Shown piece by piece: positions 24,701-33,199 of a DNA stretch of 64,000 bases. The translations under genes and the position numbers were made by a program. A model generated the notes under the pieces. The model was given only the letters and a program-made list of their open reading frames with translations, made no database searches and was not told the origin of the DNA. Positions within the stretch are counted from its first letter, which is position 1. Each line of letters starts with the position of its first letter. Source of the DNA: Azospirillum oleiclasticum (lineage in GTDB: Bacteria > Pseudomonadota > Alphaproteobacteria > Azospirillales > Azospirillaceae); the NCBI RefSeq assembly GCF_013423485.1, contig NZ_JABFFR010000015.1, positions 124,001 to 188,000 on the forward strand, in the 5' to 3' direction.

Positions 24701-25576
24701 ATGGATGTGACGCTCATCGGCCAGAGCCTGGTCAGTGGCCTCGGCATCGGTTGTGTGTACGGGTTGATCGGGATCGGCTTCTGCGTGATCTACAACGCCA
24801 GCGGTATCGTGAACTTCGCCCAGGGCGCCTTCGTGATGCTTGGCGGCATGATCACGCACGTGCTGCTGGTGCGGGGCGAGCTGCCTTACGGCCTGGCGAT
24901 CCTGCTGGCGGTGCTGGCCGTCGCCCTGCTGGGGGTGGTCATCGAACGGGTGGTGGTGCGGCCGCTGTGGAACCGCAACGCCCCGATGTTCGTGATGATC
25001 CTGGCCACACTCGCCGCCCAGATCGTCATCGAACGGCTGACCTATCTGGCCGTGGACGACCAGCCCAAGACGCTGCCGGTCTTCACCGACCTGCCGCCGG
25101 TCATGGTGCGCGGCATCGCCGTCAACATGCAGGCGCTGTGGATCGTCGCCGGCTCGCTCGCCATCGTGGGGCTGCTCGCCCTGTTCTTCCGCACGACGCG
25201 GACCGGCAAGGCGATGCGCGCCTGCGCCATCAACCGCGAGGCGGCGGCCCTGCAAGGCATCCCCGTCCATTCGATGCTGGCGCTGGCCTTCGCGCTCAGC
25301 GCCGGGCTGGGGGCCATCGCCGGGATCATGCTGACGCCGACGCAATACACGGCGTTCGACGTCGGCGTGCCGTTCGCGATCTCCGGTTTCATCGCCGCCA
25401 TCATCGGCGGGTTCGGCCGCCCCTTCGGTGCTTTTCTCGGCGGGCTGATGCTGGGGGTCGTGCAGGCGGTCGCCATCCTGTTCTTCGGGGCGGGGCTGAA
25501 GACCGTCGTCGCCCTGTCGATCCTGCTGCTCTTCCTCTTCGTCCGCCCATCCGGAATCCTCGGGCTCGCCAAGTGA
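24701..25576 (+). CDS. LivH-type ABC transporter permease
   Basis: 291 residues with about eight membrane helices. GLGIGCVYGLIGIGFCVIYNASGIVNFAQGAFVMLGGM at the N-terminus and GKAMRACAINREAAALQGIPV (cytoplasmic coupling loop) are LivH hallmarks. It completes the transporter encoded by the preceding four genes and is preceded by GGGGGGAAGGGG. Confidence 0.9.
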   Translation: MDVTLIGQSLVSGLGIGCVYGLIGIGFCVIYNASGIVNFAQGAFVMLGGMITHVLLVRGELPYGLAILLAVLAVALLGVVIERVVVRPLWNRNAPMFVMILATLAAQIVIERLTYLAVDDQPKTLPVFTDLPPVMVRGIAVNMQALWIVAGSLAIVGLLALFFRTTRTGKAMRACAINREAAALQGIPVHSMLALAFALSAGLGAIAGIMLTPTQYTAFDVGVPFAISGFIAAIIGGFGRPFGAFLGGLMLGVVQAVAILFFGAGLKTVVALSILLLFLFVRPSGILGLAK

Positions 25577-25605
25577 CGGCCGCCCCACAGCTGGAGACAC
25601 CGATC

Positions 25606-25938
25606 ATGACGATTCCTTCCGTGGACTGGAACACGCTGCCCTGGACCCCTGTGCGGCCGGGCGTCGAACGCAAGGTCTTCACCGGCGAGGGCGCCACGCT
25701 GGCGCTGCACCGCCTGATGCCCGGCCACGAGCCGCGCCCGCACAGCCATGTGCACGAACAGATCGTCTACATCCTGGCCGGTACCATCCGCTTCCATGTC
25801 GGGAGCGAGGAGCATCTGGTCGGCCCGAACGGCCTTCTGCTCATCCCGTCAGGGGTGGAGCATTGGGGCGAGGTCGTCGGCGACGAGCCGGTCCTGAATC
25901 TGGACGTGTTCACCCCGAAGCGGCCAGAATACACATGA
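25606..25938 (+). CDS. Cupin-domain protein
   Basis: 110 residues forming a single small beta-barrel. The metal motif is HSHVHEQIVYILAGTIRFHVG (two His, Glu) and the second motif PSGVEHWGE supplies the last His. Such proteins bind ligands or catalyse isomerisations and oxygenations; here it closes the HyuAB-ABC operon, 29 bases after the LivH-type gene. Its role may be a lactonase or isomerase step, or ligand sensing; the sequence does not decide. Confidence 0.82.
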   Translation: MTIPSVDWNTLPWTPVRPGVERKVFTGEGATLALHRLMPGHEPRPHSHVHEQIVYILAGTIRFHVGSEEHLVGPNGLLLIPSGVEHWGEVVGDEPVLNLDVFTPKRPEYT

Positions 25939-25981
25939 GCGTAGGGTTTGCGGGCCGGCGCCCTGTCGGTCGGCGGCCCCG

Positions 25982-26104
25982 CGCTTGGTCGACGTTCTGC
26001 TGCTGGAACAGCAAGACGAGTGGGCGGTCTGCCGACGCTGTACGACCGTGGAAAGCCTCGCCGGGGCGTGCCAGTCTCCTTCCGCTGCCCTTCCCGCGGA
26101 GTAG
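25982..26104 (+). pseudogene. IS256 (mutator)-family transposase C-terminal scar
   Basis: A short frame reads VDVLLLEQQDEWAVCRRCTTVESLAG and ends at TAG 26102-26104. The LLLEQ-DEWAV pattern followed by a degraded RxxTxES stretch is what the extreme C-terminus of IS256-family transposases looks like. Nothing upstream continues the homology, and no inverted repeats were identified. It fills most of the gap between the cupin gene and the next locus; bases 26105-26303 show no gene. The match is from memory of the family and is short. Confidence 0.45.
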
Positions 26105-26303
26105 GACGGCGGCCTCGGCCCGCCGGAAAACACCTCGGTCCTGTCGGACACCACGCCAGAGGACGGGATCGGCATCATCTTGTTGCGCTCGACCGGCAGT
26201 CGTGCGCGGCGGGTTGTGCAAGAGGAGGGTGGTTCACTGCCCTCTCCGAAAGGGGGGCTTGAGGGGAAAGGGGCGCTGGCCGCAGGATGGATGACCGACG
26301 ACG

Positions 26304-26657
26304 ATGCTCCGGAACGGTCGCATGCTCAAACCGCTTGCCCTGACGGTGTTTCTCCTGGCGGGTCTGCACGAGGCGCGGGCCGAGGAGGGGTATCCCACCC
26401 ACGTGCGGGTCGATTACGTGATTGGCTGCATGGCGGCCAATGGCAACGACCAGATCACCATGCGCAAGTGCTCGTGCAGCGTGGACGAGATCGCGGCCCA
26501 CTTTCCCTACGACAAGTACGTGACGCTCGAGACGGCGCGGGTGATGCAGGACGCGCCGGGCGAGCGCGCCGCGCTGGTGCGTGGCACTGGCTGGGTCAAG
26601 GATCTGCAGGACGAGTTCCGCCAGATCCAGGTCGCCGCCGACCTGAAGTGCTTCTGA
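26304..26657 (+). CDS. Small secreted Cys-containing protein next to quinoprotein genes
   Basis: 117 residues. After a basic start (MLRNGRMLKP) comes a hydrophobic signal peptide ending at EARAEE. The mature part has four cysteines: GCM near residue 42, CSCS at about 55-58, and KCF at the very end, suggesting disulfides in the periplasm. It is adjacent to, and convergent with, the SoxYZ-like carrier gene. I do not know a name for it. A role in quinoprotein or cytochrome function is inferred only from its neighbours. Confidence 0.65.
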   Translation: MLRNGRMLKPLALTVFLLAGLHEARAEEGYPTHVRVDYVIGCMAANGNDQITMRKCSCSVDEIAAHFPYDKYVTLETARVMQDAPGERAALVRGTGWVKDLQDEFRQIQVAADLKCF

Positions 26658-26669
26658 GCAGTTCCGGGC

Positions 26670-27485
26670 TCATGAACCCGGCGTCGTGCGGATCGGCCAA
26701 CTTTCCTTGAAGATCCTGCCCTTGGTGTCCTCCGCCACGACCTCCAACGTGCCCTCCTTCTCCGGGACGATGGTGAAATGGAGGCTGGGATCCTCGCTCA
26801 TCGAAATGTCGGCTTCCACGTCCAGCACCGGCTCCCCGTTGTAGCGCACGCCGATCGTTTTCACGTAGTGGGCCGGTATGTAATAATGGTTCAATTGGTC
26901 GTACTGGAACCCCGTGTAGTTCGGGTGGCTGATGAGGAGCTGCGCGGTCGCCGGTTTCCCCGTGCTTACCGTCTCCGGCAGGTTCAGCTTCATCTTGCCC
27001 AGGCGTAGCGCCGCGAGCTGCGCGTTCTTCGGAGACGGCGCGGAGCAGCCGCCCGCCGCCTTCACGAAGCGTGCGGTCTTCAGCAACCGGCCGTCCGCGG
27101 TCTCGGCGACGGCGGTGATGTTGGTGTAGGCGTCCACGCGCAGCCGCGTATCCACCGCGTGGGGACGGGTGCCGTCGGGGAAGCGCAGGACCATGGCCAG
27201 CGGCACCGGGTTGTTGTCGACGATCAGGTGGACGGCGGTGACCGCAACGCCCGGCGCCGGCGCGGTGGCGACCCGGATGGGCACCAGGGCGGCGTCATGG
27301 GCGCGGGTCGGCGCCTCGAGGCTGACGACGGGCCCCGCCTCCTCGACCGTACGACCGGCAAAATAGAGATCCTGGAGGACCTGCCAGCGCGTCTCCTCCG
27401 CCGGGCCCGCGACGGCGCCCCCGGCGGCAAGACAGATCATGCCGGCGCAGGCCGCCGCGAGTCCGATTCCGTGCCAAGGGCGCAT
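26670..27485 (-). CDS. Quinoprotein dehydrogenase-associated SoxYZ-like carrier protein
   Basis: 271 residues. A signal peptide (GIGLAAACAGMICLAAGGAVAG) is followed by a SoxY-like domain (AALVPIRVATAPAPGVAVTAVHLIVDNNPVPLA) and a C-terminal SoxZ-like immunoglobulin domain (ATAQLLISHPNYTGFQYDQL through VEADISMSEDPSLHFTI). A Cys in KAAGGCSAPSP lies near the SoxY-type swinging-arm position but in the middle of the protein. Such fused SoxYZ-like proteins are known companions of PQQ-dependent dehydrogenases; their chemistry is unsettled. It is transcribed with the zinc metallohydrolase upstream. Confidence 0.8.
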   Translation of the reverse strand: MRPWHGIGLAAACAGMICLAAGGAVAGPAEETRWQVLQDLYFAGRTVEEAGPVVSLEAPTRAHDAALVPIRVATAPAPGVAVTAVHLIVDNNPVPLAMVLRFPDGTRPHAVDTRLRVDAYTNITAVAETADGRLLKTARFVKAAGGCSAPSPKNAQLAALRLGKMKLNLPETVSTGKPATAQLLISHPNYTGFQYDQLNHYYIPAHYVKTIGVRYNGEPVLDVEADISMSEDPSLHFTIVPEKEGTLEVVAEDTKGRIFKESWPIRTTPGS

Positions 27486-27496
27486 GTTTCCCCCCT

Positions 27497-28432
27497 TCAT
27501 TCCCATTCGAGTTCGGCGAAGACCGCGGTGACGTTGCGCGGGTGGTAGTTTTCGATCAGCCGCCACGCGGTTCCGCCGGTCGGCGGAACGGTGGCGACGG
27601 CCTGCTGGATGGTGCCGCCCGCCTTCTGCACCGCGCGGACGTCGGCGACGAGGCCTTTCAGGTAGCGGCGGAGATCCGCCGCGGCATCGGGCCAGGGCGA
27701 CGCGGGCGGCCCGTGTCCTGGGATCGCGAGCTGTGCCGGCACCCGGGCCAGGGTGTCGAGCACCGCGATCCAGCCCAGCGCGCTGCCGTCCACGGCGGGT
27801 GCCCGTTCCTGGAAGACCAGGTCGCCGGTCCACAGGGTGGCGGCGCCGTGGTCGAGGACGGTGAGGTCGTGGTCGGTGTGCGCGACCGGGTGCGCCACCA
27901 GCTCCAGGACCCGCCCGCCGAGGTCGATGTCCATGCGGTCGCTCACGGTAACGGTCGGCGCCACCGGGCTTCGGTCGGCGGCCGGCCGGCCCGTCGCCTC
28001 CTCGTAGGCGCGGCGGTCGTGGTCGCGCCGTGCCGCCAGCGCCGCCGGCAGGTTCGCATGCCCCACGAAGGCCGGCCCGTCGGGCAGGAACGCCTCGTTC
28101 CCCCCCACATGGTCGGGGTGGGCGTGGGTGTTGACGACGTAGAGGATCGGCCGGCCGGTGCGGGCGAGAATCGCCTCGCGCAACCTCCGGCCGACGGACG
28201 GGCTGCCGCCGGTGTCGATCACCGCGACGGCGTCCGTCCCCACCACGAACCCGCAGTTGGCAATGTCCCCGTCGTTGGCCGCGTCCGTTTCGGCGTGCGC
28301 GCCGGCGTGGACGAAGACGCCGGGCGCCACCTCCGTCACCGGCAACGGCTCGCTCCAGGCCGGCGCCAACGGCACAAGCCAAGCGCCAGCCGCCGTTGCA
28401 GCCATGGAAACCCAATGTCGGGCGCTCGGCAA
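27497..28432 (-). CDS. Quinoprotein relay system zinc metallohydrolase (MBL fold)
   Basis: About 311 residues. Signal peptide then metallo-beta-lactamase fold: VIDTGGSP, zinc motif NTHAHPDHVGG, second His in HPVAHTDHDL, Asp in LWTGDLVF and last His in AIPGHGPP. The start is uncertain. A TTG at 28432 has GGGAG six bases upstream and yields a normal signal peptide with a basic N-terminus, whereas ATG 28405 has neither. Relatives occur in quinoprotein relay gene sets beside SoxYZ-like carriers. The reaction on the carrier is not known. Confidence 0.8.
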   Translation of the reverse strand: MPSARHWVSMAATAAGAWLVPLAPAWSEPLPVTEVAPGVFVHAGAHAETDAANDGDIANCGFVVGTDAVAVIDTGGSPSVGRRLREAILARTGRPILYVVNTHAHPDHVGGNEAFLPDGPAFVGHANLPAALAARRDHDRRAYEEATGRPAADRSPVAPTVTVSDRMDIDLGGRVLELVAHPVAHTDHDLTVLDHGAATLWTGDLVFQERAPAVDGSALGWIAVLDTLARVPAQLAIPGHGPPASPWPDAAADLRRYLKGLVADVRAVQKAGGTIQQAVATVPPTGGTAWRLIENYHPRNVTAVFAELEWE

Positions 28433-28625
28433 TGGCGGCTCCCGAAAACGACTTCGCCTATCCTGACAATAATGCTCAATGAAACGGAAGCGCAATGTTC
28501 CGAAAGTATTTGTGCATTGCACCATGCCGCGCCGGCGGAGTGCTGCCTGACGAAGCATCATGCCAAAGAATTCGCAAATCCGGTACGGTGGTGCTCTACA
28601 TTGGACGGTGTCTCACAAGGATGGG

Positions 28626-29639
28626 ATGGGTTCGATGCTTCGCAGCCGGATGCGCGCGGCCATGGCCGCGTTGACCTTCCTGACCGTGCTGTGGTCGGGC
28701 GTGGCGACGGGCGACACGCCGATGCCCCTGCGCCTGGGCCTCGTGAAGTTCGGGACCGTCGCGTGGGAGATCGACACCATCAAGCGCCAGGGGTTCGACA
28801 CGGCGGCCGGGCTGGACCTGCGGGTGGTCGACCTCGCGAACCCGGAAGCCGGGAAGATCGCGTTGCAGGCCGGCGCCGTCGACATGATCGTCAGCGACTG
28901 GATTTGGGTGAGCCGCCAGCGCGGCGAGGACGAGCGCATTGCCTTCATCCCCTTCTCCGCGTCCGTCGGTGCGGTGATGGTGCCCGCGGATTCGGCCGCG
29001 AGCTCGCTCGCGGACCTGAAGGGCAAGCGGATCGGGGTGGCCGGCGGGCCATTGGACAAGAGCTGGCTGCTGGTCCGCGCGCTCGCCATGAAGGAGCACG
29101 GGTTCGACCCGGCGCGGGACTCGCGGCCGGTGTTCGCGGCGGCACCCCTGCTGAACCAGCAGATGCAGGCCGGGCAGCTCGACGCCGTGCTCAACTACTG
29201 GCCGTTCGCGGCGCGGCTCGACGCGCTTGGCTTCCGCCGGCTGCTCGACGTCAACGGGATCGCGGCCCGGCTCGGGGTGGGCGCGGAGATGCCGGCGATC
29301 GGTTACGTGTTCCGGGAGGACTGGGGGCGGCGCAACGCGGAGGCCGTCGGCGCCTTTTTCCGCGCGACGCTGAGGGCCAAAGAGGTGCTGCGCACCACCG
29401 ACGCGGCGTGGGAGCCGCTGCGTCCGCTGATGCGTGCGGAGGACGAGGCCACCTTCGCCGCACTCCGGGCCGGATACCGCGCCGGCATTCCAAGCCGTTG
29501 GGGAGCCGCGGAGAAGGAGGCGGCGGACCGTCTCTTCGCGGTTGTTGCGGAGCTCGGCGGGGCGGAGCTGGTGGGGCGGGGCGGCCGTCTCGCCGACGGC
29601 ACCTTCTGGCCCGGCGTCTCCATCCCGGACGGGCCATGA
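28626..29639 (+). CDS. NitT/TauT-type ABC substrate-binding protein in quinoprotein locus
   Basis: 337 residues. Signal peptide (MRAAMAALTFLTVLWSGVATGD) then a two-domain periplasmic binding fold: PLRLGLVKFGTVAWEIDTIK, GKIALQAGAVDMIVSDWIWVSRQRG, LKGKRIGVAGGPLDKSWLL and AVLNYWPFAARL. ATG 28626 lies four bases after AAGGA; ATG 28635 is an alternative. The downstream permease overlaps by four bases, but no ATPase follows; a fitting one is at 44755-45579. Its ligand may relate to methanol oxidation (PQQ, lanthanide complex or C1 compound); this is inference. Confidence 0.82.
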   Translation: MGSMLRSRMRAAMAALTFLTVLWSGVATGDTPMPLRLGLVKFGTVAWEIDTIKRQGFDTAAGLDLRVVDLANPEAGKIALQAGAVDMIVSDWIWVSRQRGEDERIAFIPFSASVGAVMVPADSAASSLADLKGKRIGVAGGPLDKSWLLVRALAMKEHGFDPARDSRPVFAAAPLLNQQMQAGQLDAVLNYWPFAARLDALGFRRLLDVNGIAARLGVGAEMPAIGYVFREDWGRRNAEAVGAFFRATLRAKEVLRTTDAAWEPLRPLMRAEDEATFAALRAGYRAGIPSRWGAAEKEAADRLFAVVAELGGAELVGRGGRLADGTFWPGVSIPDGP

Positions 29640-30376
29640 CCGACATGGCGCAGCGGGCGCTGTCCCTGCTGCTGTTCCTGGCGCTCTGGCATGTTGCCGC
29701 GGATGCCGCCGCCAGCCGCCTGCTGCCGCCGCCGCTGGACGTGCTGGCGGCCATCCACCGGGAGGTCGCGAGCGGCGAGCTGGTTGGCCATCTCGCGGCG
29801 ACGCTGGCGCGGGTCGTGGCCAGCTTCATGCTCTCCATGCTGCTGGGGGCGGCGATCGGCATCGTGCTCGGCCGGTCGGCCCTGCTGGACCGGCTGTTCG
29901 ACGGCTGGCTGGTGCTGTTCCTGAACCTGCCGGCGCTGGTGGTGATCATCCTCTGCTACGTCTGGTTCGGCATGGTCGAGTTGGCGGCGGTGCTGGCCGT
30001 GTCCATCAACAAGATTCCCAACGTGGCGGTGATCGTGCGCGAGGGCGCCCGGGCGCTCGATCGCGACTATCTGGAGGTGGCGGAGGTCTATCGGTTCGGG
30101 CCCTGGCGCACCTTGCGCCATGTGGTCCTGCCGCAGCTCGCCCCCTATGTCCTGGCGGCCGCCCGATCGGGGCTCGCGCTGATCTGGAAGATCGTGCTGG
30201 TGGTCGAGCTGCTGGGGCGCAGCAACGGGGTCGGCTTTCAGATCGGGGTGTATTTCCAGCTCTTCGACGTCACGGCGATCCTCGCCTACACCGTCGCCTT
30301 CGTCGCCGTGGTGATGGCGATCGAAGCCGGCGTGATGCAGCCGCTGGAGCGGCGCCTGTCGCGGTGGCGGCGGTAG
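29636..30376 (+). CDS. NitT/TauT-type ABC transporter permease
   Basis: 246 residues with about six membrane helices. The inner-membrane-component signature is present in EVAEVYRFGPWRTLRHVVLPQLAPYVLAAARSGLALIWKIVLVVE, the cytoplasmic EAA loop. ATG overlaps the stop of the binding-protein gene. It is convergent with the MfnF-like gene 25 bases away. It needs an ATPase from elsewhere; the gene at 44755 is the best candidate in the window. Confidence 0.87.
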   Translation: MTDMAQRALSLLLFLALWHVAADAAASRLLPPPLDVLAAIHREVASGELVGHLAATLARVVASFMLSMLLGAAIGIVLGRSALLDRLFDGWLVLFLNLPALVVIILCYVWFGMVELAAVLAVSINKIPNVAVIVREGARALDRDYLEVAEVYRFGPWRTLRHVVLPQLAPYVLAAARSGLALIWKIVLVVELLGRSNGVGFQIGVYFQLFDVTAILAYTVAFVAVVMAIEAGVMQPLERRLSRWRR

Positions 30377-30401
30377 ACGGTCTGTACCAGCCGCCGGCGT
30401 G

Positions 30402-31433
30402 TCAGCCGGTCCGCGCCAGCCAGCCCACGCTGACCGCGGGTGCGAACCAGCCGGCACGCTCGCGAAGATCGGGGGGGATCGGCAGATGCGCCTCGAAATC
30501 CCGGTAGGGCACAGCGCGCCGCGCCGCCAGGCGGCACACCAGGAATCGGCCGACGCCGGCTCCGACCAGGGGCAGCCCGTCACCGGCGCCACCCGACACG
30601 ACCAGATCCAGCGCGTCCTCGATCCGGCGCAACTGGCGTTCCGCCAGATGCCGGGCCAACCGATGCGCCGCGGCGCGGCTGTCCGGCCGCAAATCCTCGC
30701 CCACCATGCGCAGCAGGCGCCGCGCGCTGGCGTCGATGCCGCGATCGCGGCCGTCGGCGGTCGGGTGCTGGTCGGCTCCCTCCGGCAGGTCGTCGGTCAG
30801 GCGGTGCGCGTCGGCCATGGTCGCGAACAGCTCCGCCATCAGCGCGCGGCGCCGGCCGCCGAAGGGGACGGCATCGGCGACGGCCATCACCGCGGTGCGG
30901 GTGACGCCGGTGTAGACCAGCTCGCCGCTGTCCAGCCGTTCGGCATCGGTGTAGCCGGACTGCCGCGGCGCGCCGCCGACGAGCGGCACGATGTCGGTCG
31001 TGGTGCTGCCGACGTCGATCAGGACGCCGTCGCCGGCCATGGCCGCCACCCGTGCGGTGGCGAACCAGTTGGCCGACGCGACGGCGTCCACATGGTCCGC
31101 AGCGGCGTCGGCGCCGACCAGCCCCAGCGGGCCGGCGAAGACGCGCAGGTCCGTCGCGGGGAGCGCCGCCGCCGTGGCCGCCACGATGCGGCGGACGCCG
31201 TCGGCGCGGTCGTCGAACAGGTCGGCCAGCTCCCCCGTCATGGTGGCGGCCACGCGCCGCGGCTCCCCCCGGCGGTGGCGCACCTCCGCCAGCGCGGCGT
31301 CCAGCCGGTCCATGCCCTGCCACAGCGGGCAGGGGAACTGGGCAAGGTCCAGCAGCGCGCCGTCGTTGCCGAACCACGCCGCCTTCAGGTGGGCGCCCCC
31401 GATGTCCAACCCGATCAGCCCGTCATTCGGCAT
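30402..31433 (-). CDS. MfnF-like: H4MPT-linked C1-pathway ASKHA protein (methylofuran biosynthesis)
   Basis: 343 residues of the hydantoinase-A-like ATPase superfamily: GLDIGGAHLKAAWF at the N-terminus, DVGSTTTDIVPL in the middle and VVSGGAGDGLPLVGAGVG at the end. In C1-metabolising bacteria and methanogens the family occurs with H4MPT genes. Its archaeal member MfnF condenses gamma-glutamyltyramine with the aminomethylfuran phosphate to build methanofuran. ATG 31433 lies 19 bases inside the ATP-grasp gene, which suggests coupled translation. Function is by family and context. Confidence 0.8.
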   Translation of the reverse strand: MPNDGLIGLDIGGAHLKAAWFGNDGALLDLAQFPCPLWQGMDRLDAALAEVRHRRGEPRRVAATMTGELADLFDDRADGVRRIVAATAAALPATDLRVFAGPLGLVGADAAADHVDAVASANWFATARVAAMAGDGVLIDVGSTTTDIVPLVGGAPRQSGYTDAERLDSGELVYTGVTRTAVMAVADAVPFGGRRRALMAELFATMADAHRLTDDLPEGADQHPTADGRDRGIDASARRLLRMVGEDLRPDSRAAAHRLARHLAERQLRRIEDALDLVVSGGAGDGLPLVGAGVGRFLVCRLAARRAVPYRDFEAHLPIPPDLRERAGWFAPAVSVGWLARTG

Positions 31434-32428
31434 GGTTCCTCCTCCAGCTCGATGCGCACCGGTACGACGCGGGCGGGGGTGGGCGGGAGTGGGTGGCGGT
31501 CGTCGATCAGGTCCAGCACCGCGGCGGCGACGTTGATCCCGGTGGCGCGGCGCAGGCCGACCATCGAGGTGGTCGGGCGGGGGTTGACCTCCAGCACCCG
31601 CGGCCCGCGATCGGTATCGACGAGATCGATGCCGACGTAACCGAACAGGCCCGGCAAGGCGGCGGCGACGGCGCGCGCCAGCTCCGTCATGGCCGGCGTC
31701 GCAGCCCCGCCGCCAACCACTCCGCCGCGGTAGACAAAGCGGGAGCCGCGGAGTTTGATGAACAGGCGGTTGACGGTCAGCACCGTCGCCTCTCCGTCCC
31801 GGCAAAGCAGGGACAGGCTGGCTGGCACCCCCTCCACGAAGGGTTGCACGACGAAGCCGGACCGGTCGGCTCCCGCGCGCCAACGCAGCCAGTCCGAGCG
31901 GTCGCGCAGCAGTCCGGTGTCCAGGCACCCGGCCCCGTCGTCGGGTTTCACCACCCAGGGGCCCCGTCCCGGCGGATCATCCAGCCCATCGACGGGCCAT
32001 GCCGGCACGGCGGGAATGCCCGCGGCGATCAGGGCGTCCGCCGTCGCGGATTTGCGTGCCGCCACCGCCACCGCCTCGGGTCGGCTGTTGAGCAGCCGGC
32101 TCCCCGCGTTGACCACCAGACGGCTCAGCCGCTCCAGGGCGCCGCCGGTTTCCGGGGCGACGGGCCAGACCGCGTCCGCTGACCGGGCCTCCTCCTCCCA
32201 AAGAACCCAGGCCCGTTGGGGGTCATCGACGGTTATACTGCGCACCGGCGGCGGGAGCGGGGACAGGCGGCCGTCGCGGGTGACGGTCACCGCGGTGCCG
32301 GGGATCTCCAGCAGCCCGTCCACCAGGGCCCGCAGCATCAGCTCGCCCTCGCGGGCGAAGCTGGCGGGGATCGGCTCTTCGGCGGGCATGCCGCCGCCCG
32401 TCACGAACTCGCAGAGCAGGATGCGCAT
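31415..32428 (-). CDS. ATP-grasp ligase, tyramine-glutamate ligase (MfnD)-like
   Basis: 337 residues. It begins MRILLCEFVTGGG; the ATP-grasp core shows PWVVKPDDGAGCLDT, FVVQPFVEGVPASLSLLC, and LFGYVGIDLVDTDRGPRVLEVNPRPTTS with the Mg-binding Glu and Asn. MfnD in methanogens joins tyramine to glutamate for methanofuran, and homologues sit with MfnF in bacterial C1 clusters. It is divergent from the HisA-like gene, with only 22 bases between the two start codons. The name is by family resemblance plus the adjacent MfnF-like gene. Confidence 0.75.
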   Translation of the reverse strand: MRILLCEFVTGGGMPAEEPIPASFAREGELMLRALVDGLLEIPGTAVTVTRDGRLSPLPPPVRSITVDDPQRAWVLWEEEARSADAVWPVAPETGGALERLSRLVVNAGSRLLNSRPEAVAVAARKSATADALIAAGIPAVPAWPVDGLDDPPGRGPWVVKPDDGAGCLDTGLLRDRSDWLRWRAGADRSGFVVQPFVEGVPASLSLLCRDGEATVLTVNRLFIKLRGSRFVYRGGVVGGGAATPAMTELARAVAAALPGLFGYVGIDLVDTDRGPRVLEVNPRPTTSMVGLRRATGINVAAAVLDLIDDRHPLPPTPARVVPVRIELEEEPCRMTG

Positions 32429-32450
32429 GGCGGCTTTCCCGGAGGGTGGG

Positions 32451-33158
32451 ATGTTCGAGGTCATTCCCGTGCTCGACCTGCGCGGTGGCGGCGTGGTGCA
32501 CGCCCGCCGCGGCGAGCGTGGCCGGTACCGGCCCCTGCGCAGCACACTCTGCGAGGGCAGCGGGCCGATGGAGGTGGTGCGGGGGCTGCTCGGCCTGCAC
32601 CACTTCGGGACGGTCTATGTGGCCGATCTCGACGCCATCGAAGGCACCGGCGACAACCGCGCCGTGGTCACCACGCTGGCGGCGAATTTCTCCGAACTGC
32701 GTTTCTGGGTCGATGCCGGATTCCGGGAGGCGGCGGCGGTGCGCCAATTCCTGGAGCGCAGTCCCGGCGACGCGGTGCTGGGGAGCGAGAGCCTTGCCGG
32801 GATCGGCGAACTGGAGGCGCTGCGGGACGGCGGGGCGTGGCCGCGGGTCGTCCTGTCGCTCGATTTCCGCGACGGGTTCCTGGGGCCGCCCGATCTTCCG
32901 GCGCGCGCCGACCTGTGGCCGGAGCGGGTGATCGCCATGACGCTGGCGCGGGTCGGGTCGGGCGACGGGCCGGACTTCTGGCGTCTTGCCGAGATCGGCC
33001 GGACGCACCCGCACACGCGGCTCTTCGCCGCCGGCGGAGTGCGCGACCAGGGCGATCTGCTGGACCTCGCCGCACGGGGCGTGGCCGGCGCGCTGGTGGC
33101 CACGGCGTTGCACGACGGCCGCATCGGACCGGGGGATCTGCCGGTGCGGGGTGGCTGA
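32451..33158 (+). CDS. HisA/HisF-related protein of the H4MPT cluster
   Basis: 235 residues, a (beta/alpha)8 barrel resembling phosphoribosylformimino isomerase HisA: FEVIPVLDLRGGGVVHARRGERGRYRPL, FGTVYVADLDAIEG, FWVDAGFRE, VVLSLDFRDGFLG and RLFAAGGVRDQGDL. It belongs to the hisA/hisF-like group found in methanogens and methylotrophs alongside H4MPT genes rather than in histidine operons; no other his genes are nearby. Its reaction is not established. A phosphosugar step in C1 cofactor synthesis is plausible. Confidence 0.8.
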   Translation: MFEVIPVLDLRGGGVVHARRGERGRYRPLRSTLCEGSGPMEVVRGLLGLHHFGTVYVADLDAIEGTGDNRAVVTTLAANFSELRFWVDAGFREAAAVRQFLERSPGDAVLGSESLAGIGELEALRDGGAWPRVVLSLDFRDGFLGPPDLPARADLWPERVIAMTLARVGSGDGPDFWRLAEIGRTHPHTRLFAAGGVRDQGDLLDLAARGVAGALVATALHDGRIGPGDLPVRGG

Positions 33159-33180
33159 CGCGGGGCCGTCGGCCACCCCG
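33147..33180. terminator. Hairpin between convergent hisA-like and fae genes
   Basis: A perfect 9-base stem (CGGGGTGGC 33147-33155 / GCCACCCCG 33172-33180) with a 16-base loop spans the end of the HisA-like gene and the space before the Fae stop. It lies between convergent genes and could serve both; there is no strong T-run. Confidence 0.4.
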
Positions 33181-33199
33181 CCCGTCACCCCGCCCCCGG

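Noticed and set aside
27542..30376. A single 944-codon frame from the metallohydrolase region into the permease
   Set aside because: Only the final 246 codons are coding (permease); the rest runs antisense to the metallohydrolase gene and out of frame with the binding protein.
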